DNA of 64,000 bases from Sva-07 sp963829585. GTDB lineage: Bacteria > Actinomycetota > Acidimicrobiia > Acidimicrobiales > Ilumatobacteraceae. The position numbers were made by a program, and so were the translations under genes. Positions 35,830 to 44,760 of this stretch are shown one piece after another (positions within the stretch are counted from its first letter, which is position 1; each line of letters begins with the position of its first letter). The notes below the pieces were generated by a model that saw nothing but the letters and a program-made list of their open reading frames with translations, ran no database searches and was not told where the DNA came from. The stretch lies in assembly GCA_963829585.1 (NCBI GenBank), contig CAWHJD010000025.1, positions 1-64,000 on the forward strand, given 5' to 3'.

Positions 35830-37059
35830 GTGGTGACCGTGCTGTGTTTCGACGGCTTCGAACTCGAACCGGCAGCGCGCGAGCTGCGCGGACCGAATGG
35901 TCCTGTCCATCTCGAGCAGCAGGTGTTCGATGTGCTGTGCCACCTGCTCGAACGTCGCGATCGCGTGGTCACCAAGCAAGAGCTGCTCGACGAGGTGTGG
36001 GGCAGCCGCTTCGTGTCCGAATCGGCGCTCACCAGCCGTATCAAGAGCGCGCGCCAAGCGGTCGGAGACGACGGGGATCGCCAAGCCGTGATCCGCACCG
36101 TTCGCGGTGTGGGGTACCGCTTCGTGGCCCCGGTCCACGTCGTCGAGCGAGGTGGCACGGCGGAAACCGAGAGCAGCGATCCGCCGCTGTGGGATCTCAG
36201 GATCCGCTTCATCGACGTGCGCGGCGGGCGGTCGATCGCTGTGGCCGAGACCGGGCGGGGCCGCCACCTCGTGAAGGCGGCCACGTGGCTGACGCAGGTG
36301 GACAAGGACACCGACGACAGCCCGATCTGGGGACACTGGGTGCGCGCCTTCAGCCGCCGCTACCGCTACGTGCGCTTCGACCCCCGCGGCTGTGGCCTGT
36401 CCGATCGCGATCTCGCGGGGGTCGATCTGCGCGACATCGATTTGTGGGTCGACGATCTCGGCCGTGTGATCGATTCCCTCGGCGACGAACCCGTCGCGCT
36501 GCTCGGCATCTCCCAGGGTGGTCCCGTGGCCACGGTCTACGCGGCCCGTCACCCCGAGCGGGTGTCCCATCTCGTGCTCTACGGCACGTATGCGCGGGGC
36601 AAGTCCCGTCGGGGCGATCCCGGTCAGGTCGACGAGGCCAAGCTCCTGGTCGACCTGGCACGCGTCGGCTGGGGCTCCAAGGACGGTGCGTTCCGCGAGA
36701 TCTTCGCCCGCCAATTCGTGCCCGACGCCCAGAGCGACGAGATCGAGTGGTTCAACGCGCAGCTGGAGATGACGACCAACAACACCAACGCGCCCCTGTT
36801 GGAGGGCGCCTTCCACGACGTCGACGTCACGGACCTGGCCCGACAGGTGCGAGTTCCCACGTTGGTGCTCCACGCCACGGGCGATCGCTGCGTGCCGTTC
36901 GAAGAGGGGCGCCGCCTCGCCGGCATGATCCCGGACGCTCGCTTCGTGCCGCTCGACAGCCGCAATCACATCCTGCTGAAGCGCGACGCTGCGTTCCCGA
37001 AGTTCATCGACGAGATCGAGCGCTTCATCGCTGGGGTGACTACCCGCAGAGACCGATGA
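35830..37059 (+). CDS. winged-helix DNA-binding domain fused to alpha/beta hydrolase
   Basis: This is a 409-residue fusion. Residues 1-95 are an OmpR-type winged helix (F-D-G-F-E-L-E-P-A-A-R-E-L, then V-T-K-Q-E-L-L-D-E-V-W-G-S-R and V-R-G-V-G-Y-R-F). Residues 120-400 are an alpha/beta hydrolase with nucleophile S228 in L-G-I-S-Q-G-G, an Asp in G-D-R-C-V-P-F-E, and His in R-N-H. The fusion occurs widely in actinobacteria and proteobacteria. The hydrolase part may sense a ligand or hydrolyse a signal. It starts with GTG and ends in an ATGA overlap with the VOC gene. Confidence 0.83.
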   Translation: MVTVLCFDGFELEPAARELRGPNGPVHLEQQVFDVLCHLLERRDRVVTKQELLDEVWGSRFVSESALTSRIKSARQAVGDDGDRQAVIRTVRGVGYRFVAPVHVVERGGTAETESSDPPLWDLRIRFIDVRGGRSIAVAETGRGRHLVKAATWLTQVDKDTDDSPIWGHWVRAFSRRYRYVRFDPRGCGLSDRDLAGVDLRDIDLWVDDLGRVIDSLGDEPVALLGISQGGPVATVYAARHPERVSHLVLYGTYARGKSRRGDPGQVDEAKLLVDLARVGWGSKDGAFREIFARQFVPDAQSDEIEWFNAQLEMTTNNTNAPLLEGAFHDVDVTDLARQVRVPTLVLHATGDRCVPFEEGRRLAGMIPDARFVPLDSRNHILLKRDAAFPKFIDEIERFIAGVTTRRDR

Positions 37060-37782
37060 CCTCGCGGCTCGTCTCCCTCTGCCTCGATGCAAATGATCCG
37101 TTCCGTCTCGCGCGTTTCTGGTCCGAAGCTCTGCACTGGGAGCTCGACGACGACACCAGCGGTGAGGTCCGTCTCGTGCCGACCGATGGCACCAGATTCC
37201 AGATCCTGTTCGAACCGGTCCCGGAGCGCAAGACAAGCAAGAACCGCATTCATCTCGATCTGACGACGACCTCGATCGATGATCAGCGGGACACGACCGC
37301 GACGTTGGTCGAGCTCGGTGGCCGCTCCATCGACATCGGTCAGTCTCCTGACGAGGGCCATGTCGTGCTCGCTGATCCCGAAGGGAACGAGTTCTGCCTC
37401 ATCGAGCCGGGTAACAAGTTCCTTGCCGGTTGCGGACGTCTCGGAGCGATCAACTGCGACGGGACGCGGGCCACCGGGTACTTCTGGAGTGAGGCGCTCG
37501 GGTGGCCGTTGGTCTGGGATCAGGACGAGGAGACCGCGATCCGCGCGCCCGACGGCACTGGTCCGCTCATCACCTGGAGTGGTCCGCCGCTCATCCCGAA
37601 GATCGGCAAGAACCGACTCCATCTCGACATCGCTCCGGCCGCCCACGTCGACCAGCGAGACGAGGTCGACCGTCTCGTCGCCATCGGGGCGACTCGAATC
37701 GACATCGGCCAAGGTCGACGTGAGTTGGGTGGTCATGGCCGACCCCGACGACAACGAGTTCTGCGTATTGAGCCCCCGATGA
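37056..37782 (+). CDS. tandem VOC (glyoxalase-like) domain protein, one frameshift
   Basis: This is a protein of about 241 residues with two glyoxalase/VOC halves. Each has F-W-S-E-A-L-x-W, a K-N-R-x-H-L-D strand and a final D-P-E-G-N-E-F-C-L or D-P-D-D-N-E-F-C-V. The reading frame changes near 37712, after I-D-I-G-Q-G, into V-S-W-V-V-M-A-D-P-D-D-N-E-F-C to the TGA at 37780-37782. One inserted or lost base explains this. It overlaps the upstream fusion gene by ATGA. VOC proteins hold a metal and act on dicarbonyls, dioxygenation substrates or antibiotics; the role here is open. Confidence 0.68.
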
Positions 37783-37849
37783 GGCCGACGCGGGGGAGAG
37801 GGTGCATGAACCTGGCAATCGGCCCCACTGCGGACGTACGGTGAATGGC

Positions 37850-39076
37850 GTGTGCGACACGATGGTCGTGGTCGAAGCGGGACGGGTGCTCTTCGCGAAG
37901 AACTCCGACCGGGACCCGAACGAGGCGCAACTGCTCGACTGGCAGCCGCGCCGCACCAACGCCGACGGTGCCCGCGTGCGGTGCACGTGGATCGACATCG
38001 ACGAGGTGCCCGAGACCCACGCGGTGCTCCTGAGCCGTCCGTTCTGGATGTTCGGCGCCGAGATCGGCGCCAACGAGCACGGCGTCGTCATCGGGAACGA
38101 AGCCGTGTTCACACGAGCACCGAGGCAGCGGGTCGGCCTGACCGGCATGGATCTGCTTCGGCTCGCACTCGAGCGGTCGACGACAGCCGCAGGGGGCGTC
38201 TCGACGATCGTGGAGTTGCTCGAACGCCACGGCCAGGGTGGCGGCTGCGGTCACGAACACCCGGACTTCACCTACGACAACAGTTTCATCGTTGCCGATC
38301 AGCGCGAGGCGTTCGTGCTCGAGACGGCCGGGCGTGAGTCGGCCGTCGAGCAGGTCACCGCCGGTGCCCGCTCGATCAGCAACGGTCTCACCATCGCCGA
38401 GTTCGCCGACGGTCGATCACAGCGCTTGCGCACCCACTTCTCCCGCTGTCGTGTCCGTCGCGCCCTCACCCAGGCCGGCGCCGAGCGGGCCACCACCGTG
38501 GCCGATCTGATGGAGGTGCTGCGCGACCACGGCACGGGCGGGCCGGCACCGCGCTACTCGCCGGTCACCGGTGCCATGTCGGCCCCGTGTATGCACGCGG
38601 GAGGGTTGGTCGCTGCGTCACAGACGACGGCGTCGTGGGTGGCGGAACTCTCGCACGAACGCGCGACCCACTGGTGCACCGCTACGGCTGGGCCGTGCAC
38701 CGGTCTGTTCAAGCCGGTCCGTGTCGACGAACCACTCGACCTCGGCCGCGAACCGACCGACCGCTTCGATGCGCGATCCCTGTGGTGGCGCCACGAACTG
38801 CTCCATCGCCGCTGCATGACCGATCCAGGGCATCTGCTGCCGCGATTCGCCGGCGAGCGCGACCAGGTCGAGGCCCGCTGGCTGGCCGACCCGCCCGAAC
38901 CGGCCGGCGCGTTCGCCGAGGCCGACCGTCTGCTGGAGCGATGGACGGCTGCGGTGTGCGAAGGCCCGACGACCGACACCCGACCGATCTGGGCCCGCCG
39001 CTACTGGGAGGCGCGAGGACGTCGCGCCGGACTCCCGGACGGACCCGTCGAGCAACCCGAGGAGCGTGCATCATGA
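37850..39076 (+). CDS. peptidase C69/secernin-like dipeptidase (Ntn-hydrolase)
   Basis: This 408-residue protein of the C69 dipeptidase family is an N-terminal nucleophile hydrolase. The family begins Met-Cys-Asp-T and Cys2 becomes the nucleophile. I therefore start at GTG 37850, which gives M-C-D-T-M-V-V; an upstream start at 37802 would bury that Cys. Other landmarks are A-K-N-S-D-R-D-P-N-E-A-Q, N-E-H-G-V-V-I-G-N-E-A-V and S-I-S-N-G-L-T-I. It splits dipeptides or related amides. It overlaps the aminotransferase gene by ATGA, the start of a three-gene operon. Confidence 0.82.
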   Translation: MCDTMVVVEAGRVLFAKNSDRDPNEAQLLDWQPRRTNADGARVRCTWIDIDEVPETHAVLLSRPFWMFGAEIGANEHGVVIGNEAVFTRAPRQRVGLTGMDLLRLALERSTTAAGGVSTIVELLERHGQGGGCGHEHPDFTYDNSFIVADQREAFVLETAGRESAVEQVTAGARSISNGLTIAEFADGRSQRLRTHFSRCRVRRALTQAGAERATTVADLMEVLRDHGTGGPAPRYSPVTGAMSAPCMHAGGLVAASQTTASWVAELSHERATHWCTATAGPCTGLFKPVRVDEPLDLGREPTDRFDARSLWWRHELLHRRCMTDPGHLLPRFAGERDQVEARWLADPPEPAGAFAEADRLLERWTAAVCEGPTTDTRPIWARRYWEARGRRAGLPDGPVEQPEERAS

Positions 39077-40299
39077 CGACCCATCCGCCGAGCAGGCAGC
39101 CCTACCCGACCTCGGGCGCGACCTCGGAGACGTTCGCCGCCCACGTGAACCCCGGCAAGGTGGCCGCCTACGAGGCGTTGGGCCTCGACCTCGTGATGGG
39201 TGAACGTCACGGGTCACGGTTCCGCGACGCATACGACGGACGATGGCTCTACAACTGCCACTGCAACGGCGGCGTCTTCAACCTCGGCCACCGAAACCCT
39301 GCGGTGGTCGCTGCGGTGCGCGAGGCGATGGACAACCTCGACATCGGCAACCACCACCTCGTGTCGGGCTGGCGTGCCCTGCTGGCCGAGCGGCTCGCCG
39401 ATTCGACCGGCGGCCTCCTGCCCGGAGTGGTGTTCGGCGTCGCAGGCGGCGAGGCAGTCGACCTCGCGCTCAAGGTTGCCCGCGCACACACGGGCCGCAC
39501 CGGGGTCGTCTCGGCCGTCGGCGGCTACCACGGCCACACGGGGCTGGCAATGGCGGCCGGCGATCCCGAGTACCGCGACCCGTTCGGGCCGAACCTCCCC
39601 GGCTTCGTGCAGGTGCCGTTCAACGATCTCGACGCGCTCGGCCGGGCAGTCGACGACACCACCGCGGCCGTGATCCTCGAGTCGATCCCGGCCACCCTCG
39701 GCATGCCGATCCCGGCCCCCGGCTACCTCCAGGGGGTACAGCAGCTCTGCCGCGACCGCGGCGCGTGCTTCGTGCTCGACGAGGTGCAGACCGGCCTCGG
39801 GCGCACCGGCTCGATGTGGTACTTCCAACAGGAGGGACTCGAACCCGACATCATCGTCACCGGCAAAGGGTTGAGCGGGGGCGTCTATCCGATCACGGCC
39901 ACGCTCATGACTGCCGAACTCCACGCGTTCTTCGCCCGCCACCCGTTCGTGCACATCTCGACGTTCGGTGGATCCGAGCTCGGCTGTGTCGCGGCGCTCG
40001 CCGTGCTCGACATCATCGAGGCACCCGGTTTCCTCGACCGCGTGCGTCACCTCGGCGAGCGGTTCGAATCGGGGTTGGCCGGCCTCGACGTCGAGCTCCG
40101 TCGGCGAGGCCTGTTCATGGGCCTCAAGTTCGCCGAGGAGGGCGACGGCCTCGTGGCCACCCGTGACCTGATGGGCGCCGGCGTCTTCGCCGTGTTCGCC
40201 AACAACGACACGTCGGTGCTCCAGCTCCTGCCGCCGCTGACCGTCACCGACGAGGAGGCCGACGACATCATCTCCATCCTCCGTACCACTCTGGGATGA
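39073..40299 (+). CDS. class III PLP aminotransferase
   Basis: This 408-residue fold-type I aminotransferase has the PLP lysine K265 in I-V-T-G-K-G-L-S-G-G-V-Y-P, preceded by the V-L-D-E-V-Q-T-G-L-G-R-T-G-x-M-W hallmark of class III enzymes (ornithine, acetylornithine, GABA, 2,4-diaminobutyrate). It transfers an omega-amino group. It sits between the C69 dipeptidase (ATGA overlap) and a kinase-like gene four bases downstream, so the operon may process an amino-acid conjugate: split, transaminate, then phosphorylate (inference). Confidence 0.85.
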   Translation: MTTHPPSRQPYPTSGATSETFAAHVNPGKVAAYEALGLDLVMGERHGSRFRDAYDGRWLYNCHCNGGVFNLGHRNPAVVAAVREAMDNLDIGNHHLVSGWRALLAERLADSTGGLLPGVVFGVAGGEAVDLALKVARAHTGRTGVVSAVGGYHGHTGLAMAAGDPEYRDPFGPNLPGFVQVPFNDLDALGRAVDDTTAAVILESIPATLGMPIPAPGYLQGVQQLCRDRGACFVLDEVQTGLGRTGSMWYFQQEGLEPDIIVTGKGLSGGVYPITATLMTAELHAFFARHPFVHISTFGGSELGCVAALAVLDIIEAPGFLDRVRHLGERFESGLAGLDVELRRRGLFMGLKFAEEGDGLVATRDLMGAGVFAVFANNDTSVLQLLPPLTVTDEEADDIISILRTTLG

Positions 40300-40303
40300 C
40301 GGC

Positions 40304-41192
40304 GTGATCACCGACGGCGAGCTGTTCGACCTCGAGCACACGGTCGAACGGGCACTGAACAGCGGTGACATCTCAGAGCTGTCGTTGCTCGGTGAAGGTG
40401 AGATCACCCTCGTACTGCGCGGCGGCACGGAGGGCGCCTGGGCGTGCAAGCGGCTGCCCCCGTTCGCAACCGGCGAGGCTGCCGAGCGGTATGCGGGCAC
40501 CATCGACCGGTACGTCGGTGAGCTGAGACGCCGGGGCGTCAACGTGCTCGACACCGACGTACGTCGGATCGCCGGCGCACCGATCGGCGGCCGCGAGACG
40601 ACCGTTCTCTACTGCGTGCAGCCGGTTCTGCCGCCGAGAACCCAGGCTGTCGACGTGGCACGCGATGACTCCAACGGGGCGCCGACACTGCTCGCTGACA
40701 TCGTCGAGGTGGTGCTGTCGACGGTCGACGCGACCGCGGGGCTCGACGCGCAGCTGTCGAACTGGGCGGTGGTCGAGGGCCGGCTCACCTACTTCGACGT
40801 CACGACCCCGCTGCTTCGCCGTGCCGACGGCACGACCGAACTCGACACCGAGGTGTTCCTCACCTCGATGCCGTGGGCGCTGCGACCACCGGTGCGGCGC
40901 TTCGTCGTTCCCGGCATCATCGAGCGCTATCACGACCCTCGCACGGTCACGCTCGACCTGGCGTCCAACCTCCTCAAAGAGGGTCTCGAGGAACTCGTAC
41001 CAGCGGTGTTGGCAGCCACCGCGGGCCGAGTCGCTGTGCCCCTGACACTGGACGAGGTACGCAGCCGACCGTCGCAGCGATGCTCGGACGTGGGCGGCAC
41101 TCCAGGCCGTGCGACGCGCCGACCGTGCCTGGCAACGCCACGTCCGGCGCCGTTCCTACCCGTTCCTGCTCCCCAGCCGCAGCAGCTCCTGA
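40304..41192 (+). CDS. atypical kinase-like protein (DUF6206-like), one frameshift
   Basis: This protein of about 296 residues resembles a family of uncharacterised actinobacterial proteins (DUF6206 by memory, not checked). It has a kinase-like look: L-G-E-G-E-I-T-L-V-L-R followed by W-A-C-K-R-L-P-P-F as a possible ATP-binding Lys, then D-A-Q-L-S-N-W-A-V and Y-F-D-V-T-T-P as possible catalytic-loop Asn and metal-binding Asp. The frame changes near 41055 after L-D-E-V-R and continues as Y-A-A-D-R-R ... Y-P-F-L-L-P-S-R to the TGA at 41190. The unshifted frame runs on antisense through sixA and is not credible. It is the third gene of the dipeptidase-aminotransferase operon. Confidence 0.6.
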
Positions 41193-41202
41193 CCCGCCCC
41201 TT

Positions 41203-41231
41203 CCGCCCGCCGTCACGGCCGCGGCGGGCGG
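41203..41231. terminator. hairpin between convergent genes
   Basis: CCGCCCGCCG (41203-41212) pairs perfectly with CGGCGGGCGG (41222-41231) around a nine-base loop. It lies between the kinase-like gene and sixA and can work on both strands. No U-tract follows, as is usual in GC-rich actinobacteria. The right arm also encodes the last residues of SixA. Confidence 0.6.
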
Positions 41232-41740
41232 GGCATGAACAACGCGTCGATGCGAGCAGCACCTGGGGTGAGGTCCGCCCATGCGCCGTTGAACGAGAGC
41301 GTCACGAGTGCGCCGGTGGGGAGTTTGGTAGCGAGCTGTGCGCGCAGGTCGGCATCGCCCGAACCCACCAGGAGTGAGGCGAGATCCTCGAGGCCCGGAT
41401 TGTGCCCGACGAGCATGGCGCAGCGGACCGTGTCGTCGAGGGTGTGCAGCCGCGTCAGCATGGTGGCGGCGTCTGCCAGGTACAGCTCGTCGGTCAGTTC
41501 GATGCCGACGTGCTTCGGCAGGGCCGCGCGAATGCCCTCCACGGTGTCCACCGTGCGCCGCGACGACGAGCACAGCACGACGTCGGGCCTGTGTTCGGAA
41601 CGGGTCAGGTGGTCACGGAGACGTCGCACGGCCTTCGTGCCCCGCGGGGCGAGTGGCCGGTCGTGGTCGTGGAGCGAAGGGTCGTCCCATGCCGACTTGG
41701 CATGGCGAAGGAGGAGGAGATCGCGCTGCACACGCGTCAT
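41213..41740 (-). CDS. sixA: SixA-type phosphohistidine phosphatase
   Basis: This 175-residue histidine phosphatase begins L-L-L-L-R-H-A-K-S-A-W, where the His in R-H-A-K is the nucleophile, with further catalytic residues in S-S-S-R-R-T and V-G-H-N-P-G. SixA proteins remove phosphate from phosphohistidine or small substrates. It lies 32 bases after the PIG-L gene on the same strand, so the two form a small operon. The last codons fall in a strong hairpin. Confidence 0.85.
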   Translation of the reverse strand: MTRVQRDLLLLRHAKSAWDDPSLHDHDRPLAPRGTKAVRRLRDHLTRSEHRPDVVLCSSSRRTVDTVEGIRAALPKHVGIELTDELYLADAATMLTRLHTLDDTVRCAMLVGHNPGLEDLASLLVGSGDADLRAQLATKLPTGALVTLSFNGAWADLTPGAARIDALFMPRPPRP

Positions 41741-41772
41741 TCTTGCTCGGGCGCTCGTACAGCCGACCCCAC

Positions 41773-42558
41773 TCAGCTTGTTCCGGTGGTGGCCGTGAAG
41801 ATCGCCGTCTCGACCGGACCACCCTCCCAGGCGGGGTGGATCCGGCGGAGACGCTCCACCGACAGGAAGTCAGCGCGGAGGTCGGCCGGCATGACTTCGT
41901 AGGGGGAGGTCTGCGATCGGTGGGTCGCGATGGCCCGCTCGCGCAGGCCGAGGTGCTCGGCGGTGTCGATGATCGTCGTGATCTGGTCTTCGGGCGTGCC
42001 GAGTTCAGCGAATTCGAGGTACTCGCTGTCGGGCTGCCGGCGGTGCAGTTCCTCTGCCCATCGGCGCATGAGTGATTGGGGGAGGCAGTGGTAGTAGAGC
42101 CTGGTGTCGGGCAGCGCCCGACGCTCGACCGCCGAGAGCGTTGCGTCTCGCATGCGTGCGTGATCTCGATGGCCGTCGCTGCCGTCGAGGGTGACGACGA
42201 CGCTGGGCTCGAAGTCGTCGATGACCGCGCCGATCGCAGCGGCGACGTCGTGCAGTGGCGTGACGGCGAGTGTGCCCGCTGCAGCGATGCCGTCGATGCC
42301 AGAGTCGTGCCAGTCGAACAGGATCACCCGCTCGACACCAAGGAGCCGGGCGGCGTCTCGTAGCTCGGACTCACGCACGGCGGCCAGCTCTTCTTGCGCG
42401 ATACCTGAGCCCGGTGCGGGCGACCCTGCTTCGCCTCGAGTTGCGCAGACGACCAGCGTCGGGACACCAGCCGCGGTGGCATGAGCGATCAGCGAACCAC
42501 ATCCGAACGTCTCGTCGTCCGGATGGGCCACGGCCACGAGTAGTCGTTCTGGTCGCAT
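41773..42558 (-). CDS. PIG-L family (LmbE-like) zinc deacetylase
   Basis: This 261-residue protein begins L-V-A-V-A-H-P-D-D-E-T-F-G-C-G, where A-H-P-D-D-E holds the zinc, and has a later H-R-D-H zinc His pair. The family removes N-acetyl groups from GlcNAc-type sugars, as in MshB (mycothiol) and mycothiol-conjugate amidase Mca. Actinobacteria usually carry several; which one this is cannot be settled by eye. It is divergent from glgX and first in an operon with sixA. Confidence 0.83.
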   Translation of the reverse strand: MRPERLLVAVAHPDDETFGCGSLIAHATAAGVPTLVVCATRGEAGSPAPGSGIAQEELAAVRESELRDAARLLGVERVILFDWHDSGIDGIAAAGTLAVTPLHDVAAAIGAVIDDFEPSVVVTLDGSDGHRDHARMRDATLSAVERRALPDTRLYYHCLPQSLMRRWAEELHRRQPDSEYLEFAELGTPEDQITTIIDTAEHLGLRERAIATHRSQTSPYEVMPADLRADFLSVERLRRIHPAWEGGPVETAIFTATTGTS

Positions 42559-42662
42559 CCGCGTCCTCCTGTCACCTGGAATGCTGCAGATGGCAGCACC
42601 GAGCGCGGCATCGTAGACGCAGTTGTCAGGACACGAACTGGACGACCTGTAATCTCACGTCG

Positions 42663-44720
42663 GTGGAGCCCGGTTCACCACACCCGCTCGGGGCCCGCGT
42701 GGTGGCTGGCGGTGCCGGGTTCAGCGTGTTCTCCCGCAACGCGCGATACGTGGAGCTGCTCCTCTACGACGGAGTCGACGACGTCGAGCCGGCTCGGGTG
42801 ATCACCCTCGATCCGAAGACCAACCGCACCTACCACTACTGGCACACGTTCGTACCGGGGGTCGGTGCGGGCCAGATCTACGCCTATCGGGCGCACGGTC
42901 CGTCGATCGGCCCGCTCGGCGCACGCTTCGATGGAGACAAGGTGCTGATCGACCCGTACGGGCGAGCCGTTGCCGAACCCGCCGACTATCGCCGCGTCGC
43001 GGCGGCGACCCCAGGGCGCAACGATGCGCACGCGTTCAAGAGCGTGGTCACCGATGTCGACGCCTACGACTGGCAAGGTGACACACCGCTGCGCCGACCG
43101 TTCGCTCAGACGATCATCTACGAGTTGCACGTCCGCGGGTTCACCAAGCACCCGAACTCTGGTGTGTCGCCGGAGCGACGGGGGACGTACGCCGGTTTGA
43201 TCGAGAAGATCCCGTACCTCGTCGACCTCGGCGTCACTGCGGTCGAGCTCCTCCCGGTGTTCCAGTTCGACGCGCAGGACGCGCCAACCGGCCTCGTGAA
43301 CTACTGGGGGTATGCGCCGGTCTCGCTGTTCGCACCCCATGTCGCGTACAGCTCCCGGAGCGATCCGCTCGGTGCTCTCGACGAGTTCCGCGACATGGTC
43401 AAGGCTCTCCATCGCGCCGGTATCGAGGTGATCCTCGACGTCGTGTTCAATCACACGGCAGAGGGTGGCGAGCACGGGCCCACGCTGAGCATGCGCGGTC
43501 TCGATTGCCCGACCTACTACATGCTCGACACCGAGGGTCGTTTCGCCGACTACTCGGGCACGGGCAACACCCTCAACGCGAATCAGTCGGTCGTGCGCCG
43601 GATGATCATCGACAGCCTCCACTACTGGGTCGACGTGATGCACGTGGACGGGTTCCGGTTCGATCTGGCCTCGATCCTGTCGCGCGGCGAGGACGGTCAG
43701 CCACTGCCCACGCCACCCGTGCTGTGGGACATCGAGTCGGATCCGGTGTTGGCCGGCACCAAGCTGATCGCCGAAGCGTGGGATGCCGCCGGTCTCTACC
43801 AGGTGGGCACGTTCGTCGGCGACAGCTGGAAGGAGTGGAACGGGAAGTTCCGCGACGACGTGCGGGCCTTCCTGCGCGGTGACCCGGGCATGGTTCCCCG
43901 GCTCGCCGATCGGCTGCTCGGCAGTCCCGATCTCTACGGCGACACGCCTCGTGAACCCGAGCAGAGCATCAACTTCGTGACCTGCCACGACGGCTTCACG
44001 CTCGCCGATGTCGTCTCCTACGACCGCAAGCACAACGAGGCGAACAGGGAGGACAACCGCGACGGTGCCGATCACAACTCCAGCTGGAACTGCGGGGTCG
44101 AGGGACCCACCGACGACCCCGAGATCGAAGCGCTGCGGCTCCGGCAGATCAAGAATTTCCTGGCCGTCAACCTCTTGTCGCTCGGAGCGCCGATGTTGAC
44201 GATGGGTGACGAGGTGCGCCGGACCCAGCGCGGGAACAACAACGCGTACTGCCAGGACAACGACATCAGCTGGTTCGACTGGACGAACGTGACCCGCCAT
44301 GCGGAGATCCACCGCTTCGTGAAGATGCTGATCCGCATTCGTGCCATTCGTGAGTCCGTGTCCACCGAGCACGACCTGACGCTCGCCGAACTCGTGCATC
44401 GCGCCGACATCCGCCTCCACGGCGTGCAGCTCGACCAGCCCGACCTGGCCGACCATTCGCACAGCCTCGCCCTCACTGCGCAGAGCCTGTCGGGCGATCT
44501 GCTCATGCACTTCGCGGTCAGCGCCCACTGGGAGCCGCTGCAGTTCGAGCTTCCGAGCCTCCCGACCTGGGCTTCCAGCGGCTGGCTCCGCGTCATCGAC
44601 ACCTCGCTTCCCAGCCCGCTCGACATCGTCGAGCCCCTGTCTGCGGTGCCGGTGACCGGCCCCACCTATCTCGTGTCCCCCCGCACCGCGGTCATGCTGT
44701 TCGCCCTGGCGACCACGTAG
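42663..44720 (+). CDS. glgX: glycogen debranching enzyme GlgX (isoamylase type)
   Basis: This 685-residue GH13 enzyme hydrolyses alpha-1,6 branches of glycogen. An N-terminal carbohydrate-binding/isoamylase domain (residues 1-110) precedes the catalytic barrel with D-V-V-F-N-H-T, nucleophile D334 in F-R-F-D-L-A, acid/base E371 in A-E-A-W-D, and T-C-H-D-G-F-T-L-A-D. A long C-terminal beta domain ends it. The opening H-P-L-G-A-R sets the GTG start at 42663. It is monocistronic here, away from other glycogen genes. Confidence 0.9.
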   Translation: MEPGSPHPLGARVVAGGAGFSVFSRNARYVELLLYDGVDDVEPARVITLDPKTNRTYHYWHTFVPGVGAGQIYAYRAHGPSIGPLGARFDGDKVLIDPYGRAVAEPADYRRVAAATPGRNDAHAFKSVVTDVDAYDWQGDTPLRRPFAQTIIYELHVRGFTKHPNSGVSPERRGTYAGLIEKIPYLVDLGVTAVELLPVFQFDAQDAPTGLVNYWGYAPVSLFAPHVAYSSRSDPLGALDEFRDMVKALHRAGIEVILDVVFNHTAEGGEHGPTLSMRGLDCPTYYMLDTEGRFADYSGTGNTLNANQSVVRRMIIDSLHYWVDVMHVDGFRFDLASILSRGEDGQPLPTPPVLWDIESDPVLAGTKLIAEAWDAAGLYQVGTFVGDSWKEWNGKFRDDVRAFLRGDPGMVPRLADRLLGSPDLYGDTPREPEQSINFVTCHDGFTLADVVSYDRKHNEANREDNRDGADHNSSWNCGVEGPTDDPEIEALRLRQIKNFLAVNLLSLGAPMLTMGDEVRRTQRGNNNAYCQDNDISWFDWTNVTRHAEIHRFVKMLIRIRAIRESVSTEHDLTLAELVHRADIRLHGVQLDQPDLADHSHSLALTAQSLSGDLLMHFAVSAHWEPLQFELPSLPTWASSGWLRVIDTSLPSPLDIVEPLSAVPVTGPTYLVSPRTAVMLFALATT

Positions 44721-44760
44721 CGATCGCACGATCAGACGGGCGGATCTACCATGGCTGCGG

